Notes: generated from the sequence alone by a model not told the origin. Counted from the stretch's first letter, positions 46,721 to 55,235 are shown. The stretch is 64,000 nucleotides of DNA from Variovorax sp. RA8 (GCF_901827175.1 NZ_LR594662.1:1612001-1676000); one strand, 5' to 3'. Numbers and translations: made by a program.

Positions 46721-47922
46721 CCTCCATCGCCATCGCCATCGAACTCAACGGCCGCAAGGTCCAGCGCGAGGTTCCTGCGCGCATGCACCTGGGCGACTTC
46801 GTTCGGGAAGAGGGGCGGCTGACGGGCACCCACCTGGGCTGCGAACATGGCGTCTGCGGCGCCTGCACGGTGCTGGTCGACGATCGGCCGGTGCGCTCGT
46901 GCATCGCCTTCGCGGCCGCGTGCGAGGGCCGAAGGGTGACCACGGTCGAGGGCTACGACGCCGACCCGGTGATGGCGCTGCTGCGTCCCGCCTTCTCGCG
47001 CCACCATGCATTGCAGTGCGGCTTCTGCACCCCGGGCATGCTGGCCACGGCGCGCGACATCGTGCTGCGCTTTCCCGAGGCCGACGAGGCGAAGATCCGC
47101 CTCGAGCTCTCGGGCAATCTCTGCCGCTGCACCGGCTACATGGGCATCGTCGCCGCGGTTCGCGACGTGCTGGCGCAATGCAGCACCGACGCACACGCGG
47201 ACATCGCGGCGCTGCGTGGTGCATTGCGTGTCGAGGGCGGCGTTGCCGCAGCGCGCGCGTCGCCCGCACCGTTCGCGACCTTCGAAGCCGTCGACACCGG
47301 CAACGAGGCGGCGCCTGTCGAGCGCCGGGACGAGGCGGCCGAGCAGAGGGGCCCGGCCTCCTCCAGCGGAACCCGGATCCAGGGACATTTCAACGTTCCG
47401 TTCGCGCCCGCCGAAGTCTGGCGCTTCATGGCCGACCTGCCCGCCGTCGCCTCGTGCCTGCCGGGCGCCGAGCTGACCGAGCACGTCGGCGACCGGGTGA
47501 AGGGCCGCGTCGCGATCAAATTCGGGCCCATGTCCGCCAGCTTCAACGGCGCGGCGCGGCTCGAGCGCGACGACGCTTCCCGCTCGGCGGTGCTCAAGGG
47601 CGCCGGGCAGGACACGCTGAGCCAGTCGCGCGCCACCGGTGACGTGGCTTACAAGCTCGCCGAGGTGTCGTCGACGTCGACGCGCGTCGACGTCGACCTG
47701 CTGTACTCCTTGCAGGGCCCGCTCGCGCAGTTCTCGCGCTCGGGCCTGGTCAAGGATTTCGTCGGACGCCTGATCCAGGAGTTCGGCAAGAACGTGGCGC
47801 TGCGCATGGACCCCGCGCGCTCGCCCGACGCGCCGCTGCCGCCGGCACGGCTCAACGCCTTCAGCCTCGGCTGGAGCGTCTTGTGGTCGCGCATCCGGCG
47901 CATGTTCGGCGCCGGCGACTGA
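46717..47922 (+). CDS. picA: Picolinate dehydrogenase PicA, 2Fe-2S subunit fused to a CoxG domain
   Basis: A 401-residue fusion. Residues 1-155 are the usual two-cluster iron-sulfur subunit: [15 protein letters not shown] for the plant-type cluster, then [10 protein letters not shown] and [14 protein letters not shown] for the second. A linker of about 55 residues leads to a CoxG/SRPBCC domain ([30 protein letters not shown]...[10 protein letters not shown]), with a C-terminal hydrophobic end ([17 protein letters not shown]) that could tie it to the membrane. In carbon monoxide dehydrogenase CoxG is a separate anchoring protein, so the fusion may place PicA at the membrane. Confidence 0.85.
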   Translation: MTSIAIAIELNGRKVQREVPARMHLGDFVREEGRLTGTHLGCEHGVCGACTVLVDDRPVRSCIAFAAACEGRRVTTVEGYDADPVMALLRPAFSRHHALQCGFCTPGMLATARDIVLRFPEADEAKIRLELSGNLCRCTGYMGIVAAVRDVLAQCSTDAHADIAALRGALRVEGGVAAARASPAPFATFEAVDTGNEAAPVERRDEAAEQRGPASSSGTRIQGHFNVPFAPAEVWRFMADLPAVASCLPGAELTEHVGDRVKGRVAIKFGPMSASFNGAARLERDDASRSAVLKGAGQDTLSQSRATGDVAYKLAEVSSTSTRVDVDLLYSLQGPLAQFSRSGLVKDFVGRLIQEFGKNVALRMDPARSPDAPLPPARLNAFSLGWSVLWSRIRRMFGAGD

Positions 47923-48018
47923 CGAAGAGGCCGTCACCACTCCCTCATCCACCTCGACGCGCGCTTCGGCGCGTGCCGCGGGCGTCGTTTTGCCAATCGT
48001 TTCTGGAGATCCACTGTC

Positions 48019-49047
48019 ATGAACGCATCGATTCCGAGAATTCTGGGCCGGCTGCTTGCCGGCTGCATCGGCCTGGGCCTGGCGGCGAGCGTCGCCGCAC
48101 AGGGGGCGGAGAAACTGAAGGTCCGCCTCGACTGGACGCCCTGGGGCGTGCACGCGGCGATGCATCTCGCGCAGCAGAAGGGCTGGTTCGCCGCCTCCGG
48201 GCTCGACGTCCAGCTGGAAGACGGCAACGGCTCGGTGACGACGGTGCAGATCGTCGGCGCCGGCGACCAGTTCGACATCGGCCATGCGGCCCTGGCCTCG
48301 ATGATGATCGCGCGCGACAAGGGCCTGCCGGTGAAGGGCGTGGCGGTGTTCGCGCGGCTGAGCGACGTCGGCCTGCTGGTGCCGCAGGGCGCGGACATCA
48401 AGGGGCCGAAGGACCTGAAGGGGAAGAAGGTAGCCTACACCGCGGGCTCGCTCGAGGCGCCGTTCATCGACGCCTTCCTGGCTGCCGGCGGGCTGAAGAA
48501 GAGCGACGTCGAGCTGATCAATGTCGACGCCGCCGGCAAGGCTGCCACCTACGCGGCCGGGCGCGCCGATGCCGCGTTCTCCACCATCCCCTTCTTCCTG
48601 CCGGTGGTGTCCCAGACCCGCCCGTCCGAAGCGATCCGCTTTGCCGACTACAACCTGAACATGCCCAGCTTCGGCCTGTTCACCTCCGAAGCCAAGATCG
48701 CATCGAAGCGCGAGGCGATCGCGAAGTTCGCCAGCGTCACCGCCGCCGCCTGGCAGTACGTCTACAGCGGCCACGAGGACGAGGCGGTCGACGCCATCGT
48801 CGCGCAGCGCCCGCAGGCCAAGCTCGACAGGAAGGTGCTGCGCGGACAGATCGATGCACTGCGCGGCTTCTTCCAGCTGCCGGCGCCCGCCGGCCAGCCG
48901 CTCGGCGCGCCGGTGGCGGCCGACTGGGGCGTCGCCGTGAAGACGCTCGGCGACGCCGGCCTCCTCAAGTCGATCAAGGACGGCAACGACTTCTTCGTCC
49001 CCGGTTTGGTCCGGCCCGTCACGCTCTCCGCTGCGGCACCCAAATGA
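48019..49047 (+). CDS. ABC transporter substrate-binding protein, SsuA/THI5-like
   Basis: A 342-residue periplasmic binding protein. A signal peptide (LLAGCIGLGLAASVAA-QGA) is followed by the NMT1/THI5-like fold (VRLDWTPWGVHAAMHLAQQKGWF, FDIGHAALASMMIARDKGLPVKG, AYTAGSLEAPFIDAFL). Such proteins bind pyrimidine precursors, sulfonates or small aromatics. It starts 96 bases after PicA and no PicR site precedes it; a hairpin ACGCGC/GCGCGT lies in the gap. A pyridine ligand is plausible but unproven. Confidence 0.85.
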   Translation: MNASIPRILGRLLAGCIGLGLAASVAAQGAEKLKVRLDWTPWGVHAAMHLAQQKGWFAASGLDVQLEDGNGSVTTVQIVGAGDQFDIGHAALASMMIARDKGLPVKGVAVFARLSDVGLLVPQGADIKGPKDLKGKKVAYTAGSLEAPFIDAFLAAGGLKKSDVELINVDAAGKAATYAAGRADAAFSTIPFFLPVVSQTRPSEAIRFADYNLNMPSFGLFTSEAKIASKREAIAKFASVTAAAWQYVYSGHEDEAVDAIVAQRPQAKLDRKVLRGQIDALRGFFQLPAPAGQPLGAPVAADWGVAVKTLGDAGLLKSIKDGNDFFVPGLVRPVTLSAAAPK

Positions 49048-49850
49048 GCGCCGCCACGATCCATGCAGCCGGCGTGCGCAAGGTCTACGAAGGCGCGCGC
49101 GCGCTCACCGCGCTCGACGGCATCTCGCTCGACGTGCGGCCCGGCGAGTTCGTCAGCATCCTGGGCCCGAGCGGCTGCGGCAAGAGCACCTTCCTGCGGT
49201 GCGTGGCCGGCCTGGAAGCCATCAGCGGCGGCGAGCTGCGGGTCGACGACCGGCCCGTCGCGGGGCCGCCCGACCACGTCGGCATGGTGTTCCAGCGCGA
49301 TGCGCTGCTCGAATGGCGCACCATCGAACGCAACATCCTGCTGCCGATCGAGTTCGCCGGAAAGCCGACCGATGCCTATCGCGCGTCGATGGCGCAGCTG
49401 CTCAAGCTGACCGGCCTTTCCGAGTTCGGCGACCGCTATCCGCGCGAGCTCTCCGGCGGCATGCGGCAGCGCGCTGCCATCTGCCGCGCGCTCATCGACC
49501 AGCCCAGCCTGCTGCTGATGGACGAGCCCTTCGGCGCGCTCGATGCGCTCACGCGCGACCAGATGAACGTCGAGCTGCAGCGCATCTGGCTGGAAACGCG
49601 CAACACGGTGATGTTCGTCACCCATGGCATCGCCGAGGCGGTGTTCCTGGCCGATCGAGTCATCGTGTTCTCGCCGCGGCCGGGGCGCATCGCCGACGTC
49701 ATCGAGGTCGACCTGCCGCGGCCGCGTCGGCTCGCGGTGCGCGAGACCGCGCAGTTCGGCGCCTGCACGGGCCGCATTCGCGACCTGTTCCACGAGATGG
49801 GACTCATCAACGAAGAGCCCGGCGCGGTCAAGGAAGAGGTGGAGGCATGA
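49044..49850 (+). CDS. ABC transporter ATP-binding protein, SsuB/TauB type
   Basis: A 268-residue ATPase of the nitrate/sulfonate/taurine importer group. Motifs are LGPSGCGKSTFLR, signature LSGGMRQRAAICRAL, Walker B LLLMDEPFGALDALT and switch VTHGIAEAVFLADR. It overlaps the binding-protein gene and the permease gene by four bases each, so the three form one unit. Confidence 0.92.
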   Translation: MSAATIHAAGVRKVYEGARALTALDGISLDVRPGEFVSILGPSGCGKSTFLRCVAGLEAISGGELRVDDRPVAGPPDHVGMVFQRDALLEWRTIERNILLPIEFAGKPTDAYRASMAQLLKLTGLSEFGDRYPRELSGGMRQRAAICRALIDQPSLLLMDEPFGALDALTRDQMNVELQRIWLETRNTVMFVTHGIAEAVFLADRVIVFSPRPGRIADVIEVDLPRPRRLAVRETAQFGACTGRIRDLFHEMGLINEEPGAVKEEVEA

Positions 49851-50611
49851 ATACCTGGATGGCGAAAGGCCGCCAGTGGCTGGTCGGCGCGGTGACGATG
49901 CTGGTCTTCCTGCTCGCGTGGGAAGCGCTGGTGCGGCTGCTGCATGTGCGCCCGATCACCTTGCCGCCGCCAAGCGCGGTGCTCATCGAACTGGCGAGCG
50001 AATGGAGCTGGTATCTCGATCACACCGCGTACACGCTCCTGACCACGCTCGGCGGCTTCGCGCTGTCGGTGCTGGTCGGGGTGGCGTTGGCGATGATGCT
50101 GGTCGGCTCGCGCTGGTTCGAGCATTCGATCTATCCGCTGATCGTGGCCTTGAACAGCGTGCCCAAGGTCGCGGTGGCGCCGCTCTTCGTCATCTGGCTC
50201 GGCACCGGCTCGGAGCCGAAGATCGCGATCGCATTCCTCATCGCCGTGTTCGCCGTCATCGTCGATGCGGTGCACGGATTGCGCTCGGTGCCTCAGGACG
50301 TGCTCGACCTTGGCCGCGTGTTGAAGGGCTCGACGCTCGACTTCTTCCTCAAGGTGCGGCTGCCCTGTGCGCTGCCCTCGATCCTGACGGGCATGAAGGT
50401 CGCGATCTCGCTCGCGCTGGTTGGCGCCATCGTCGGAGAGTTCGTGGCTTCGCAGCGAGGGTTGGGCTACGTCATCCTGAGCGCGCAGGGCACCTTCGAC
50501 ACCACGCGGGTCTTCGCGGCAGTGTTCATGCTCGCGCTGCTGGGCATCCTGCTCTACGGCGCGCTGGCGTGGACCGAGCGACGGGCGACCCCGTGGCGGC
50601 GCCCCGGCTGA
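49847..50611 (+). CDS. ABC transporter permease, SsuC/TauC type
   Basis: A 254-residue permease with about six spans. The ATPase-coupling EAA-like loop is in GRVLKGSTLDFFLKVRLPCALPSIL. N-terminal LVGAVTMLVFLLAWEALV is the first span. It completes the importer with the two genes before it. Confidence 0.9.
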   Translation: MNTWMAKGRQWLVGAVTMLVFLLAWEALVRLLHVRPITLPPPSAVLIELASEWSWYLDHTAYTLLTTLGGFALSVLVGVALAMMLVGSRWFEHSIYPLIVALNSVPKVAVAPLFVIWLGTGSEPKIAIAFLIAVFAVIVDAVHGLRSVPQDVLDLGRVLKGSTLDFFLKVRLPCALPSILTGMKVAISLALVGAIVGEFVASQRGLGYVILSAQGTFDTTRVFAAVFMLALLGILLYGALAWTERRATPWRRPG

Positions 50612-50635
50612 GGGCCTCGATCTTTTTCCAAGGCG

Positions 50636-50755
50636 GGTCGCTTCGGCAAGACCCGTGAAATCGCCAGAACGGTCGCCTTCCTGCTGTCGGACGGTGCCGG
50701 GTACATCACGGGGCAGAACGTTCGGGTGGACGGCGGGCTCGTCCGGGCGCTGTAG
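50636..50755 (+). pseudogene. Remnant of a short-chain dehydrogenase C-terminus
   Basis: Reading in frame to the TAG at 50753, the sequence gives [17 protein letters not shown] then [22 protein letters not shown], the last 40 residues of a classical SDR oxidoreductase (YITGQ..RVDGG motif). No start codon, Rossmann fold or catalytic Tyr-Lys precedes it; the frame runs into the end of the permease gene. It is a decayed gene left by deletion or rearrangement at this end of the catabolic block. Confidence 0.75.
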
Positions 50756-50833
50756 GGCAGCGGCAACGGGCTGCTCGATGGGCGCGGTGCCGTGCAGCCT
50801 CACCTTGTCGAGGCAGTGCGATAGCCTGTCGTC

Positions 50834-52054
50834 ATGGATTCATTGATTGCCGCCGCTGCACGCACTCTCGCCGCCGGCGACGCGCTTGGCGCCCTCAAGC
50901 GCGTCGCCCTGCGCGACGACCCGCCGGCGCTGGCTTTGCGGGGCATTGCCATGGCTCAGCTCGGGGAGCACGTGCGCGCCCGCGAACTCCTGCGCAGCGC
51001 CGCGCGCGGCTTCGGCAGCCATGAGGAGCTTGCGCGCGCGCGCTGCATCGTTGCCGAGGCCGAGGTGGCGCTCGCCATGCGCGACCTCGGCGGGTCGTCG
51101 CGATCGCTGGCGGCGGCATCGGCCACGCTGGAGGCGTGCGGCGATCATGCCAATGCTCTGCAGGCGCGGCTGATCGCGGCGCGCCGGTTGCTGTTGCTCG
51201 GCCGGCTCGAAGAGGCCGCGGTCGCGCTGGCATGGCTCGATGCGCGTGGGCAACCGCCGTCACTGGAGGCGGTGGCCGAGTTGACCGCGGCCGAGCTGGC
51301 ACTGCGCTCGCTGCGCACCGATGCGGCCCGTGCGGCGCTCGCCCGTGCGCGCGAGGCCGCCCATCGCGCCCGCGTGCCGGCGCTCCTGGCCGAGGTGGAG
51401 GAGACGCGCGCACTGCTGGATCGTCCGGCCGCCCGGCGCCTCTGCGCCGGGGGTGTCCAGCCGCTGCGCCTCGATGAAGTTGCTGCACTCCTGAACTCCG
51501 GCGCGCTGGTCCTCGACGCCTGCCGGCGCGGCTTGGGCATCGAGGCCGCGTGGCGGCCGCTGGCGCGGCGGCCGGTGCTTTTCGCATTGGCGCGCGCGCT
51601 CGCCGAGGCATGGCCAGGCGATGTCGATCGGGAAGCCTTGATCGCGTGCGCATTCCGCATCCGCGACCCCGACGAAACGCATCGAGCGCGTCTGCGGGTC
51701 GAGATCGGCCGTCTGCGTGCGCTCGTCAAGGCGTTGGCCCGCATCGACGCCACCGCGCGGGGCTTCGTCCTGAAGCCACGCGATGAGCGCGCTGTCGTCG
51801 TACTGGCGCCGCCCATCGACGGCGAGCAGGCTTCGCTGGTGGCGCTGCTTTCCGATGGCGCGGCCTGGTCGACTTCGGCCCTGGCGTTGGCCTTGGGGGC
51901 CAGCCAGCGCACCGTTCAACGCGCGCTCGTCGAGCTCGAGGCGCAGCGACGTGTGCGTTCGATCGGGCGGGCCCGAGCGCAGCGCTGGCTGTCGCCTCCC
52001 CTGGCGGGATTCACGACGATCTTGTTACTCCCCGCCGCGCTCGCGCTTGACTAG
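50834..52054 (+). CDS. HTH regulator with an Ala-rich helical-repeat domain
   Basis: A 406-residue protein. The first 190 residues are Ala/Leu/Arg-rich paired helices like TPR repeats. A middle region with RARLRVEIGRLRALVKAL resembles a winged transcriptional-output domain, and the C-terminal part holds a helix-turn-helix, TSALALALGASQRTVQRALVELEAQ. I do not recognise a named family. It lies upstream of the beta-propeller gene at 52100 in the same direction and may control it. There is no evident link to pyridine catabolism. Confidence 0.6.
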   Translation: MDSLIAAAARTLAAGDALGALKRVALRDDPPALALRGIAMAQLGEHVRARELLRSAARGFGSHEELARARCIVAEAEVALAMRDLGGSSRSLAAASATLEACGDHANALQARLIAARRLLLLGRLEEAAVALAWLDARGQPPSLEAVAELTAAELALRSLRTDAARAALARAREAAHRARVPALLAEVEETRALLDRPAARRLCAGGVQPLRLDEVAALLNSGALVLDACRRGLGIEAAWRPLARRPVLFALARALAEAWPGDVDREALIACAFRIRDPDETHRARLRVEIGRLRALVKALARIDATARGFVLKPRDERAVVVLAPPIDGEQASLVALLSDGAAWSTSALALALGASQRTVQRALVELEAQRRVRSIGRARAQRWLSPPLAGFTTILLLPAALALD

Positions 52055-52099
52055 AGTTGTCTCCGGGCGCCAGTCCTGGCGCATCACAAGGAGCAACCG

Positions 52100-52795
52100 G
52101 TGACCAGCAAGACCAGCAAGAACAGAACCCAGACCACGGTCCAGGCGGCCGAGATCGTGCGCGAGTACGGCCCCTTCGCCGGCGCCAGCAGCGTGCACGG
52201 CGTGACTCACGATGGCCAGCGCGTCTGGGCCGCCACCAGCGCCGGGCTGGTCGCGTTCGACCCCGGAAGCGGCGAGCTCACGCGCACCCTGGCCTGCGTC
52301 GGCGACGCAGGCACTGCCTTCGACGGCAAGCACCTCTATCAGATTGCCGAATCGCGCATCGACAAGATCGATCCGGCGACCGGCGACGTGGTGGCATCGA
52401 TCCCTGCGCCGGGCAATGGGAGCGACTCGGGGCTCACCTGGGCCGAGGGCAGCCTGTGGGTGGGGCAGTACCGTGATCGCAAGATCCACCAGGTCGATCC
52501 CGCGTCAGGCGCGGTAATTCGCACCATCGAGTCCAACCGCTTCGTCACCGGCGTGACCTGGGTCGATGGGGAGCTGTGGCATGGGACCTGGGAAGGCGAC
52601 GACAGCGACATCCGGCGGATCGACGCGCAAAGCGGCGACGTGCTCGAACGACTTGAAATGCCGCGCGGCACCGGCGTCAGCGGGCTCGAGTCTGACGGGG
52701 GCGGTCTCTTCTACGCCGGCGGCGGAGGGAGCGGAAAGGTGCGCGCCGTGCGGAGGCCCGCAGGCGTATCGAACCGCGACAGGGGCAGATCGTGA
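52100..52795 (+). CDS. Cytoplasmic beta-propeller protein, virginiamycin B lyase-like
   Basis: A 231-residue protein built of repeated four-stranded units: VHGVTHDGQRVWAATSAGLVAFDPGSGE, TAFDGKHLYQIAESRIDKIDPATGD, GLTWAEGSLWVGQYRDRKIHQVDPASG and GVTWVDGELWHGTW. This is the Vgb/SMP-30-like propeller pattern. No signal peptide is seen. The start is GTG 52100 with AAGGAG. The true lyases open streptogramin rings; activity here is unknown, and most relatives are uncharacterised. Confidence 0.7.
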   Translation: MTSKTSKNRTQTTVQAAEIVREYGPFAGASSVHGVTHDGQRVWAATSAGLVAFDPGSGELTRTLACVGDAGTAFDGKHLYQIAESRIDKIDPATGDVVASIPAPGNGSDSGLTWAEGSLWVGQYRDRKIHQVDPASGAVIRTIESNRFVTGVTWVDGELWHGTWEGDDSDIRRIDAQSGDVLERLEMPRGTGVSGLESDGGGLFYAGGGGSGKVRAVRRPAGVSNRDRGRS

Positions 52796-52927
52796 ATGCG
52801 GCCGTCCTCGAAGATGGAGCGGGTGTGACACCACGATCGCTGCCAACCGGAACCGCCCGCCAAGCCTGCGGCCCATTCATGCGGCACGCCTGACTCAAGG
52901 CCGTGCGGCCCCGCTGGAGCAGACGTC

Positions 52928-53587
52928 ATGGCAAGCCTTTGGCCCTGGCTGGCAATCGCAGGGCTTGGCGCGCTTCATGGGCTGAATCCCGCCACCGGCT
53001 GGATGTGGGCTGCTGCCTGGGGCGTGCGCTCGCGTGATCGGGCGCAGGCGCTGCGGGCGCTGGTGCCGATCGCGATCGGGCATGCCGCCTCGGTCGCGCT
53101 TGTGGCGGCCGCGGTGGCGCTCGGCCTGTCGATGGACCGCGTGCTGCTGCAAGCCGTGGCGGGCGGCCTGCTGGTCGTCGCCGCGGGGCTTCACCTGTGG
53201 GGCCGCACGCCGCAGAGGGCGCGTGCGCCGGCGGGACATGCCGGGCTGGCCCTCTGGTCCTTCATGATGTCCACAGCGCACGGCGCCGGATTGATGCTGG
53301 TGCCCGCGCTGGTCCCGCTTTGTTTCGCAGGCGCGCCGGCCCGGGAGATCAGCACATCGGACTCGTTGATGCTGGCGCTCGCCGCCGTCGGCCTCCACAC
53401 TGCGGCCATGCTCGCCGTCACCGGCTTGGTCGCCACCGGAATCTGCCGCGGCTTCGACGCCGGCGCCCGCTGGCTCCTCAGGCCGTCATGCCGGATCGAT
53501 TCGAATCCTGCCGCAGGGTCTGCCTTCCCATCGCCCGAACTGCATGCAACACGGGAAGGGCCGCGAGCGCCGCAGCCAGATGCTTGA
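52928..53587 (+). CDS. Multispan membrane protein of unknown function
   Basis: A 219-residue hydrophobic protein with five or six spans, e.g. WLAIAGLGALHGLNPATGWMWAAAWG, LVPIAIGHAASVALVAAAVALG and LMLALAAVGLHTAAMLAVTGLVATG. GLGALHGLNPATGW and GHAASV recall nickel/cobalt-exporter-like membrane proteins, but too weakly to name it. The last 35 residues are polar and lie over the end of the convergent gene (110-base overlap), so the natural end may be earlier and the tail a frameshift product. Confidence 0.55.
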   Translation: MASLWPWLAIAGLGALHGLNPATGWMWAAAWGVRSRDRAQALRALVPIAIGHAASVALVAAAVALGLSMDRVLLQAVAGGLLVVAAGLHLWGRTPQRARAPAGHAGLALWSFMMSTAHGAGLMLVPALVPLCFAGAPAREISTSDSLMLALAAVGLHTAAMLAVTGLVATGICRGFDAGARWLLRPSCRIDSNPAAGSAFPSPELHATREGPRAPQPDA

Positions 53588-54317
53588 GGGTGTGACCCGA
53601 TACCAGTTCGTGCGTCGCCTCGAAGATTGCATGGTCCGACAGCTCGAACAACTTGGCAAGGCCGTAGAGAAAGATCACCCAGCCTGGCTTGAACCCGATA
53701 CCGCTGCCCATCGGTTTGGCGAGGGCCAGCGTCAGGAGCACCGCCATGCCGCCGAACTGGACCAGCGCCCACGGCAGCACATTGCCGGTCTTGTGAAAGA
53801 CGGCCACCGCCAGCAACCCGCCGGCCAGCGTGAGCCAGGCCGCCGGCGAGCCGGCGCGCGCGCTCACGCGGTCGCAGACCGCAACGCCCACGATGCCGGC
53901 GAACGCGACGGCCATGCCGGCACGATCCGCGGCCAGCCTCAGGCTGTCGGGGTGGAGGTGATAGAAGGCCGACCCCGCGGCGGTGAGGATCAGTCCCACG
54001 AAGAACATCCGGGCGCAGTCGAGTGCGTTGCCAGGCTGTTTCGACGCCGATGGCGGCGACACGGCGTCCTGAGCGGCTTCCCGTGCCCGGTCCGGCCGGA
54101 GCAGCCGCAGCAGGCCCCAGATGCCGATCGCCGCGAAGGGCAGGCTGCTCAGCACATCCATCGCGTTCGGCAGTCCGTGCCAGGCACGGCGGTCGGCAAA
54201 GGGCGCGCTTCCCAGTTCAGGGGATGGCAGGGCGGGTCCGGCGAAGGCGGTCACCCACAGCGAGGCGAAGAAGACCAGCAGTGCGCATTCGCGAGGGCAG
54301 AGGGATGGCAAAACCAT
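53478..54317 (-). CDS. CREST-superfamily (ceramidase-like) membrane hydrolase
   Basis: A 279-residue seven-span protein. Residues expected for the CREST metal-dependent hydrolases are visible: Ser in NAMDVLSSLPFAAIG, His in GSAFYHLHPDS, Asp in LAADRAGMAVAF, and the His pair in DHAIFE and LVSGHTLKHLAA. Members include alkaline ceramidases and receptor-like proteins; the bacterial substrate is not known to me. Its end overlaps the convergent gene at 52928 by 110 bases, so one of the two ends is probably overlong. Confidence 0.7.
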   Translation of the reverse strand: MVLPSLCPRECALLVFFASLWVTAFAGPALPSPELGSAPFADRRAWHGLPNAMDVLSSLPFAAIGIWGLLRLLRPDRAREAAQDAVSPPSASKQPGNALDCARMFFVGLILTAAGSAFYHLHPDSLRLAADRAGMAVAFAGIVGVAVCDRVSARAGSPAAWLTLAGGLLAVAVFHKTGNVLPWALVQFGGMAVLLTLALAKPMGSGIGFKPGWVIFLYGLAKLFELSDHAIFEATHELVSGHTLKHLAAALAALPVLHAVRAMGRQTLRQDSNRSGMTA

Positions 54318-54391
54318 GGTGAAACTCCCGGGCCGCGCTCATTGGAGACCTTCGGCTGCGGTGCAATTCGACTTGGGAGCGGCCCGGCGTC

Positions 54392-55225
54392 TCATGCCGC
54401 CTTCGGCTCCGGGAGGATGGCCGTCAGCGCGAAGTCGACGAGATGGAGCCAGGTCGCTTCGAGGCCCATGATGTTGTGGTGGTCGGAGCCGGTGATCGTC
54501 TGCACGCTGACGGGCGTCGGCCAGGCCGCGATGAGCTTCTGCGAGCGCTCCGGCAGCACCACGTCGTCCCGCTCGGCCAGGAGGACCTGGGTTTTCGCGG
54601 CGACTTCCTTGCAGTGCGTCAGGGAATTGAACTGGTGCCGCAGCAACAGCGAAAGCGGAACGAGCGGGAAGCGCTTCTTCGCCACCTCGAGCATCGAGTC
54701 GTAGGGCGTGACCAGCTGCAGGCTCGAGAATTCCTGCCGCGCCACCAGCTGAATGGCCACCCCCGTTCCCAGGCTTCGACCGACGACGTGCAGGCGCGCG
54801 TGCGGGAGGGCCCGTCGCAAGTGATTGGCAAACTGGCTCGCGTCCTGCACGGAGGCCAGCTCGGAGGGGTGCCCCTCGGAGTCGGCCACCCCGCGATAGT
54901 TGATCGCCGCGAATCCGAAGCCGTCCGGAAGCCAGTGCAGCGCCTGCGCCGTGGCGCGGACATCCTCGCCGCGACCCGCGAAGTAGATGAACAGGTCCTG
55001 CAGCGCTTCCTCGCCATGGGGGTGGTAGACGTAGCCGCGCACCATCCCGCCCGGCACGGTGTGCGAATAGGTGGAAAAGTCGTCGGACAGGTGGACGACG
55101 GGGTGCTTGCGGGCGTTGAACAGGATATGCCCTTGGCGCGCCGCCAGGAGGGCCCAGTAGGCCGCGATGCTGCCGATGGCGGCGGCCGAAGCCGAGAGTG
55201 CTATGCGAAAGGCTCTGGATGACAA
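54392..55225 (-). CDS. Alpha/beta hydrolase with N-terminal membrane anchor
   Basis: A 277-residue serine hydrolase. One N-terminal hydrophobic helix (IALSASAAAIGSIAAYWALLAA) is followed by the hydrolase fold with GRSLGTGVAIQL as nucleophile elbow, ERDDVVLPERS for the Asp region and SDHHNIMG for the catalytic His. It resembles the FrsA/ABHD13-like group near other anchored hydrolases. It lies 10 bases before the DUF721 gene, both on the minus strand. Confidence 0.75.
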   Translation of the reverse strand: MSSRAFRIALSASAAAIGSIAAYWALLAARQGHILFNARKHPVVHLSDDFSTYSHTVPGGMVRGYVYHPHGEEALQDLFIYFAGRGEDVRATAQALHWLPDGFGFAAINYRGVADSEGHPSELASVQDASQFANHLRRALPHARLHVVGRSLGTGVAIQLVARQEFSSLQLVTPYDSMLEVAKKRFPLVPLSLLLRHQFNSLTHCKEVAAKTQVLLAERDDVVLPERSQKLIAAWPTPVSVQTITGSDHHNIMGLEATWLHLVDFALTAILPEPKAA

Positions 55226-55235
55226 GGTTTGCTTC

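Noticed and set aside
47957..47974. Hairpin ACGCGC-GCTTCG-GCGCGT after picA as a terminator
   Set aside because: Only 6 base pairs and no T-run immediately after it; it may slow polymerase but is not a convincing terminator.
52711..52929. Minus-strand frame over the 52.8-kb gap, as a possible gene fragment
   Set aside because: No motif of a known family could be recognised and it overlaps the end of the propeller gene.
54328..54387. Inverted repeat CCGGGCCGC / GCGGCCCGG between two minus-strand genes
   Set aside because: Arms are 42 bases apart with no T-run on either strand; could be chance in GC-rich DNA, so not called a terminator.
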